Source of the DNA: Pegea sp. RAD2-039
Taxonomy: Eukaryota; Chordata; Thaliacea; Salpida; Salpidae
Direction: 5' to 3'
Length of the DNA stretch: 64,000 nucleotides
NCBI GenBank assembly: GCA_034620365.1
Contig: JAQGEQ010000326.1
Coordinates: forward strand, 62,001 to 126,000
A program made the position numbers and the translations under genes. The notes below the pieces were generated by a model that saw only the letters and a list, made by a program, of their open reading frames with translations, searched no databases and was not told where the DNA came from. Positions 59,950-64,000 of the stretch are shown here, one piece after another (the first letter of the stretch is position 1; the number at the start of each line of letters is the position of its first letter).

Positions 59950-61080
59950 CTATGGTTTCTGGCCGGTATGAGTTCTTTCATGGGTTAAAAGATTGGAATT
60001 ATGAGTAAATTTTTTTCCGCAAACAATACATTCATATGGTTTCTCACCAGTATGAGTTCTTTCATGACATAGAAGACTAAACCTATGACTAAATCTTTTT
60101 TCACAAACAATGCATTCATATGGCTTCTCGCCCGTATGAGTTCTTTCATGACATAGAAGACTAGACTTTTGACTAAACTTCTTTTCACAGACAATACATT
60201 CATATGGTTTCTCACCAGTATGAGTTCTTTCATGACATAGAAGACTAGACCTCTGACTAAATTTTCTTTCACAAACAATGCATTCATATGGCTTCTCACC
60301 AGTATGGGTTCTTTCATGACGTAGAAGACTAGACTTTTGACTAAACTTCTTTTCACAAACAATACATTCATATGGTTTCTCACCAGTATGAGTTCTTTCA
60401 TGACATAGAAGACTAGACCTCTGACTAAATTTTCTTTCACAAACAATACATTCATATGGCTTCTCACCAGTATGAGTTCTTTCATGACTTAACAATTGGG
60501 TGTTTTGACTAAATTTCTTTTCACAAACAATACATTCATATGGCTTCTCGCCAGTATGAGTTCTTTCATGAGTTAAAAGATTGGAACTATGTGCAAATTT
60601 TCTTTCACAAACAGTACATTCATATGGCTTCTCACCAGTATGAGTTCTCTCATGACATAACAAATGGGTTTTTCGACTAAACTTTCTTTTACAAACTATA
60701 CATTCATAAGGCTTCTCACCAGTATGAGTTCTTTCATGATAAACAAGCTGAGATTTGAATTTAAATTTCCTGTTACAGTCTAAGCATTCATATTTGATTT
60801 TGAAATTAGATGATTGTTTGTTTTCTTCATTATTTTCTTTCCTTTTGAATGCTGTTTTATGGCTGTTAGTCTCTTTATAATGGCAACTTGTATTTGTTGG
60901 AATTTCTTTAGCATTTCTTAAAATACTTTGGTCAACATGACTTTTATACAAGATATGTACTCCACCAGAAGTGTTTGCAAAAATTTTCGTTTCTGCAGTT
61001 TTATTATTAAAACTTTTCTCATCATCATCTAATGACAGTTTTCTTTTTCGTGCAAAGTTGCTGCTTTGTATCAAGTTCAT
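59950..61080 (-). CDS. Family-1 C2H2 zinc-finger protein, 10 fingers (gene H)
   Basis: Predicted nuclear DNA-binding protein of 376 residues; ATG at 61080, exon from 61095 after a TTTTTCTTCAG acceptor. [10 protein letters not shown] lies at 11-20. Ten fingers from Cys99 to His371; every zinc ligand present and linkers uniformly TGEKP, ending TGQKP-TAG. Contacts: FSQY, RTHC, HSNT, QTQS, QSSC, QSSR, QSSC, QSSC, HFSC, HSNT. Fingers 5-6 and 7-8 are a tandem copy of a two-finger, 168-base module that is nearly identical in DNA, so the array lengthened recently. The most regular copy in the window and a good candidate for an active gene. Confidence 0.87.
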   Translation of the reverse strand: MNLIQSSNFARKRKLSLDDDEKSFNNKTAETKIFANTSGGVHILYKSHVDQSILRNAKEIPTNTSCHYKETNSHKTAFKRKENNEENKQSSNFKIKYECLDCNRKFKFKSQLVYHERTHTGEKPYECIVCKRKFSRKTHLLCHERTHTGEKPYECTVCERKFAHSSNLLTHERTHTGEKPYECIVCEKKFSQNTQLLSHERTHTGEKPYECIVCERKFSQRSSLLCHERTHTGEKPYECIVCEKKFSQKSSLLRHERTHTGEKPYECIVCERKFSQRSSLLCHERTHTGEKPYECIVCEKKFSQKSSLLCHERTHTGEKPYECIVCEKRFSHRFSLLCHERTHTGEKPYECIVCGKKFTHNSNLLTHERTHTGQKP

Positions 61081-62209
61081 TTTCAAGTTAATAGGCTGAA
61101 GAAAAAAAAACTTTTTTAATTTTCAAATGTGCATAAAATAATTTTACTTTTAAGTGATATATTATTTTTATATGAACAAAGTTACTTTACTAATGATAAC
61201 AATCAAATTTAGATCAAGTTTTGTAGAAGTCTTAACCGCAAACTTATGATGTTCTATATACATATTTTTATTTAAAACGAATTTGAAGAACAATTTTTTG
61301 TAAACTTTTGCAAGTATTTTCACAAATTGTTGGTTATAGTTTAATATTCAGACTACAAAATTTCCATTTCTATAATAAAAAAATAGAAATAAATTCTTCT
61401 ATAGAAAAGGAATTATTGTTTTACATGTAGCATTTTCGAGGGCAAAACACGTTTGCTTGTGGAAATGATAACATGAGTTCAGAAACTAAAAAATAAAAAG
61501 TATTTAATAGTTATAAGATTTAACAGTGTTTAAAATAGATCAACAAGAAGATAAAATTGATTTTACAGGTTTTAATCTTCAGTTATTTATCTCATTTTCA
61601 AGTGTAAAGTCCTCAATAGAGTTCACTTGTATGACTTTACATTAATAGTGAGCAACGATTAATTAAAAAATATATCAAACTATTTCTAGTTAATTTTAAT
61701 TACATATATACTTAGTTATGTTTATATATATATTATATTTTAGTTATAGTTAGAGAGTATTCTAATCAAAAGTCAGGACTTAATATTGACTTATTGAATA
61801 TACATTAGATTTAATTTAGAAACAATAAGCTCAACCTCAAAAAATAGATATTTAAATATCATGGAAATGTATACTGAATTTATAACTTACAAGCCAATAT
61901 AAACGAACAAAGATTGATTTAAAGTCTAATATTTTGACTGTTATAAACATTTACTACAAATTTTTATTTTAAAAAAGTTCATGTCTAAACGCTATACCTG
62001 CAAATACTTCCCAAAAATCAATACTAACAATTGTCCTATAAAATTAAGCAAGCTACATAAGTTTACAAAACATCGAAAATCATTCATGATCATCTAACAA
62101 CAATCATTTTTCTCTATTGACATTAAGTTTACAAGTAACTAAAAGAGACAAAAGAGAGCAACAAAACCTTATAATTTAAAAAAAAATTATGATAATATAT
62201 ATAACACAA

Positions 62210-62225
62210 TGACGTTACCAAACAT
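62210..62225 (+). promoter_or_regulatory. TGACGTTACCAAACAT conserved block
   Basis: About 1.13 kb upstream of the ATG of gene H, matching C, E and F in distance. Confidence 0.4.
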
Positions 62226-62934
62226 AATAACTTTTGGTCAAAGTCTTCTTAAGAATATATATATATATGTTTGAATTATAAAAGTGATCTTCTAATGTTC
62301 AAAACAGTTTGGTGAAATAATAATTTTGAAAGCAGTGTTAGAAACAAAACATTCTTTGCACGCAAATTCTGATGAGGTTATCAAAGTTATAGAAGCTTTT
62401 GCTATTATGATTTTGTTGTTTGCTGATTAACATTTTGATGCTTTTACTGCTTTGTTCTCAATATTATAGTACAATACATCTTTTGATTATTATCAAGTAA
62501 CTGCAAAATCCAAACTTTGTAAGAGTATTTGTTCATTCAGTTTACATTATTTTGTGTATTTTATATTTTTCAAAGTTACAAACAAAGAATAAATTTCAAG
62601 AAGTACTTATAGATATTAATCATTTAAAGTTTTTTTTTATAAAACCTCTAAAAAACTATTCTAAAAGGTATTATTATTTACGGATGATTTCGAGGGTGTG
62701 TTTGACTGAATACAGTAATTAATTGCTAGAATAACTTGATTTCACAAAAAAGAATATTAAAGTGATATAACAACTATGTACCACCTTCAAAGCAATGATT
62801 AAGTAAAGTGTTAAGATAGAATTTCAAGAATAGCAGTAAGAAGTACATTTTAATTCACAAAGCTACAAACAATAAGGTTGAAAAGTAGTGTTGTTATTGT
62901 TAGTAGTGATAGTAGAATATTTTACCATCTACGT

Positions 62935-63085
62935 AATTGTTTCATCCCCTATTACTCTATATACCTAGTTCATTTTGTAGTCGACAGTGTTAGTAGTTAG
63001 TAGTGTTTTGTTAGTTATCTTCGTAATTAGTTTCCTTTTACCAATTCAATAAAGCTAAATATGAAAGTTTTCAGATATGGAGTTT
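62935..63085 (+). promoter_or_regulatory. Conserved block between the ZNF families (copy 5)
   Basis: Same strings as at 1375 and 18235. Confidence 0.35.
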
Positions 63086-63290
63086 TAATATCAGATTTTC
63101 AATACTATTCAAAATAAAATTTTTAGCTAAAAACTCTTGGCAAATTATTAGATTTGAATTAAATTTTGTTGTTTTTATTGACTTATCTGTTATACAATTC
63201 TTATAAACTACAAGGGTATTAAATTATTGATTTTCTTTAATTGAGCTTTTCATATTTAACTTTATATTAGGTTGCTATTGTATTTAAAAA

Positions 63291-63345
63291 CATGAAGAAG
63301 TGACTGGGTTAAGATCTAAAGTTTTAAAAATTAGATGAATTATTT
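63291..63345 (+). pseudogene. Family-2 3' UTR relic
   Basis: ATGAAGAAGTGACTGGGTTA followed by AGATCTAAAGTTTT is the 3' UTR of family-2 copies A and J. Here it follows the intergenic DNA directly, so the coding region was deleted. Confidence 0.5.
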
Positions 63346-63579
63346 ATTTGCTTTTTAAAAACTATTTAGTTTTTATTCTTAAATTGATAAATTTGATAAA
63401 AAATTATAATAAATATATTTACAAGATAAATAATTACATAATCGTTAATAAGTAATAAATAGTGAGAATATAGCAGCCATAGTAACTGGAATACAACATC
63501 TCAATAAACAGATATATAAATTAATTTTGCTTTATCAATGTCTAGTGTCTAAAAAATAACTTTAGTCAATTTTCTAAAC

Positions 63580-63920
63580 ACAGATTAGAGTTTCTGATAC
63601 AATTCATTTCAGTGGATTGATTCAATCAGAGAAAGACTTCATTCAACTCTTTCTAAGCGTTGAGCAAGGCTAGCAGACAAAGATCTTTTTTAAATGTTTA
63701 AATTGATGTTGCAAATGGGGCCACATGAAGATACTGTGACTTTCTCCCTGGTTGCAGTAACCGCTTTACACAGTATCTTCACGTTATTTGGGGGTTAAAA
63801 TGGGTTATTCTAAGTTTTGAGTTTGTGGTTTACAGAAAGGTTGTATCGAAATAAATAAATTTATTTTGGTGAGATAAGTTTTATTGATAGTTTTTTTTTA
63901 CATCATTTCAGGTAAATTTA
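63580..63920. repeat. GC-richer conserved island (copy 4) with new hairpin
   Basis: Core 63713-63795. Unlike copies 1-3 it has about 9 extra bases at 63725-63733, which make TGAAGATACTGTG (63726-63738) perfectly complementary to CACAGTATCTTCA (63769-63781). The 30-base loop holds a small GGTT/AACC stem. Confidence 0.55.
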
Positions 63921-64000
63921 TTTTTAGGTTTTGCTTTCTAAGGTTCTTAATTTCTAAACAAAATGTTTAATTAAATTTTTAAAACAGCTCTACGTTTTGA

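Larger units (their letters stand above)
61590..63290. repeat. Family-1 5' flank / intergenic DNA (H unit)
   Basis: Collinear with 1-1900 and 16940-18700. No gene. Confidence 0.65.

Noticed and set aside
59985..60485. 166-residue frame with repeating [16 protein letters not shown] units
   Set aside because: Shifted-frame shadow of the finger repeats of gene H; similar shadows occur within C, E, F, G and I.
1..64000. CRISPR arrays, prokaryotic operons, integrated phage
   Set aside because: No spaced direct repeats of CRISPR type, no ribosome binding sites or operon-like packing; all gene content is eukaryotic.

Overview
The window is a block of AT-rich eukaryotic (very probably invertebrate metazoan) nuclear DNA dominated by a young, locally duplicated cluster of Kruppel-type C2H2 zinc-finger (ZNF) genes and their debris. 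Support for a eukaryote: HTGEKPY-linked finger arrays, a polypyrimidine-CAG 3' splice site just before the start codon of nearly every copy, AATAAA signals after the stops, CR1/L2-like LINE fragments and a tRNA-derived SINE-like piece. I cannot name the species. Composition and similarity statements come from reading by eye, not from an alignment program.

Two related ZNF families are interleaved. Family 1 (N-terminus [16 protein letters not shown]) has five long copies: C 15281-16411 (-), D about 23564-24709 (+, start codon lost), E 29495-30373 (+), F 47489-48451 (+), H 59950-61080 (-), plus fragment I at 42346-42700 (-). They carry 7, 8 or 10 fingers. Family 2 (N-terminus MNLMNDK) has one open copy, G 52853-53557 (-, five fingers, one broken), a nonsense-interrupted copy A 2174-2698 (+), and relics B 4316-4500 (-), K about 13360-13590 (-), J about 18896-19259 (+) and L about 44080-44215 (+). 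Both families have an N-terminal segment of about 95 residues with a basic RKRKLS-acidic motif and no effector domain that I recognise (no KRAB, ZAD, BTB or SCAN).

Layout: 1-1900 is the 5' flank of a family-1 gene that should lie just left of the window; 1.9-5 kb holds A, B and a LINE piece; 5-8.2 kb is repeat mosaic; 8.2-13.3 kb is gene-poor; 13.3-19.3 kb holds K, C and J; 19.5-26 kb holds D with a large inverted repeat in its 5' flank; 26.5-33.1 kb (E) and 44.4-51.3 kb (F) are a collinear segmental duplication; 33-39 kb is repeat mosaic with hairpin elements and a SINE-like piece; 37.3-42.7 kb and 54.2-60.5 kb are another duplicated pair (LINE, long shared flank, ZNF I or H); 61.6-63.3 kb is the 5' flank of H; 63.6-64 kb begins a further E/F-type unit that runs off the window.

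The recurring building block appears to be a divergent pair: family 1 on one strand, about 2.5 kb of shared intergenic DNA, then family 2 on the other. This block has been copied, inverted and cut repeatedly. Finger scaffolds are almost invariant whereas predicted DNA-contact residues and finger number vary, as in ZNF clusters elsewhere that bind mobile DNA. That role here is inference. Several conserved non-coding elements ride on the duplications: a TGACGTTACCAAACAT block (nine sites), a hairpin element (six copies), and a GC-richer island (four copies), one of which has gained a perfect inverted repeat.
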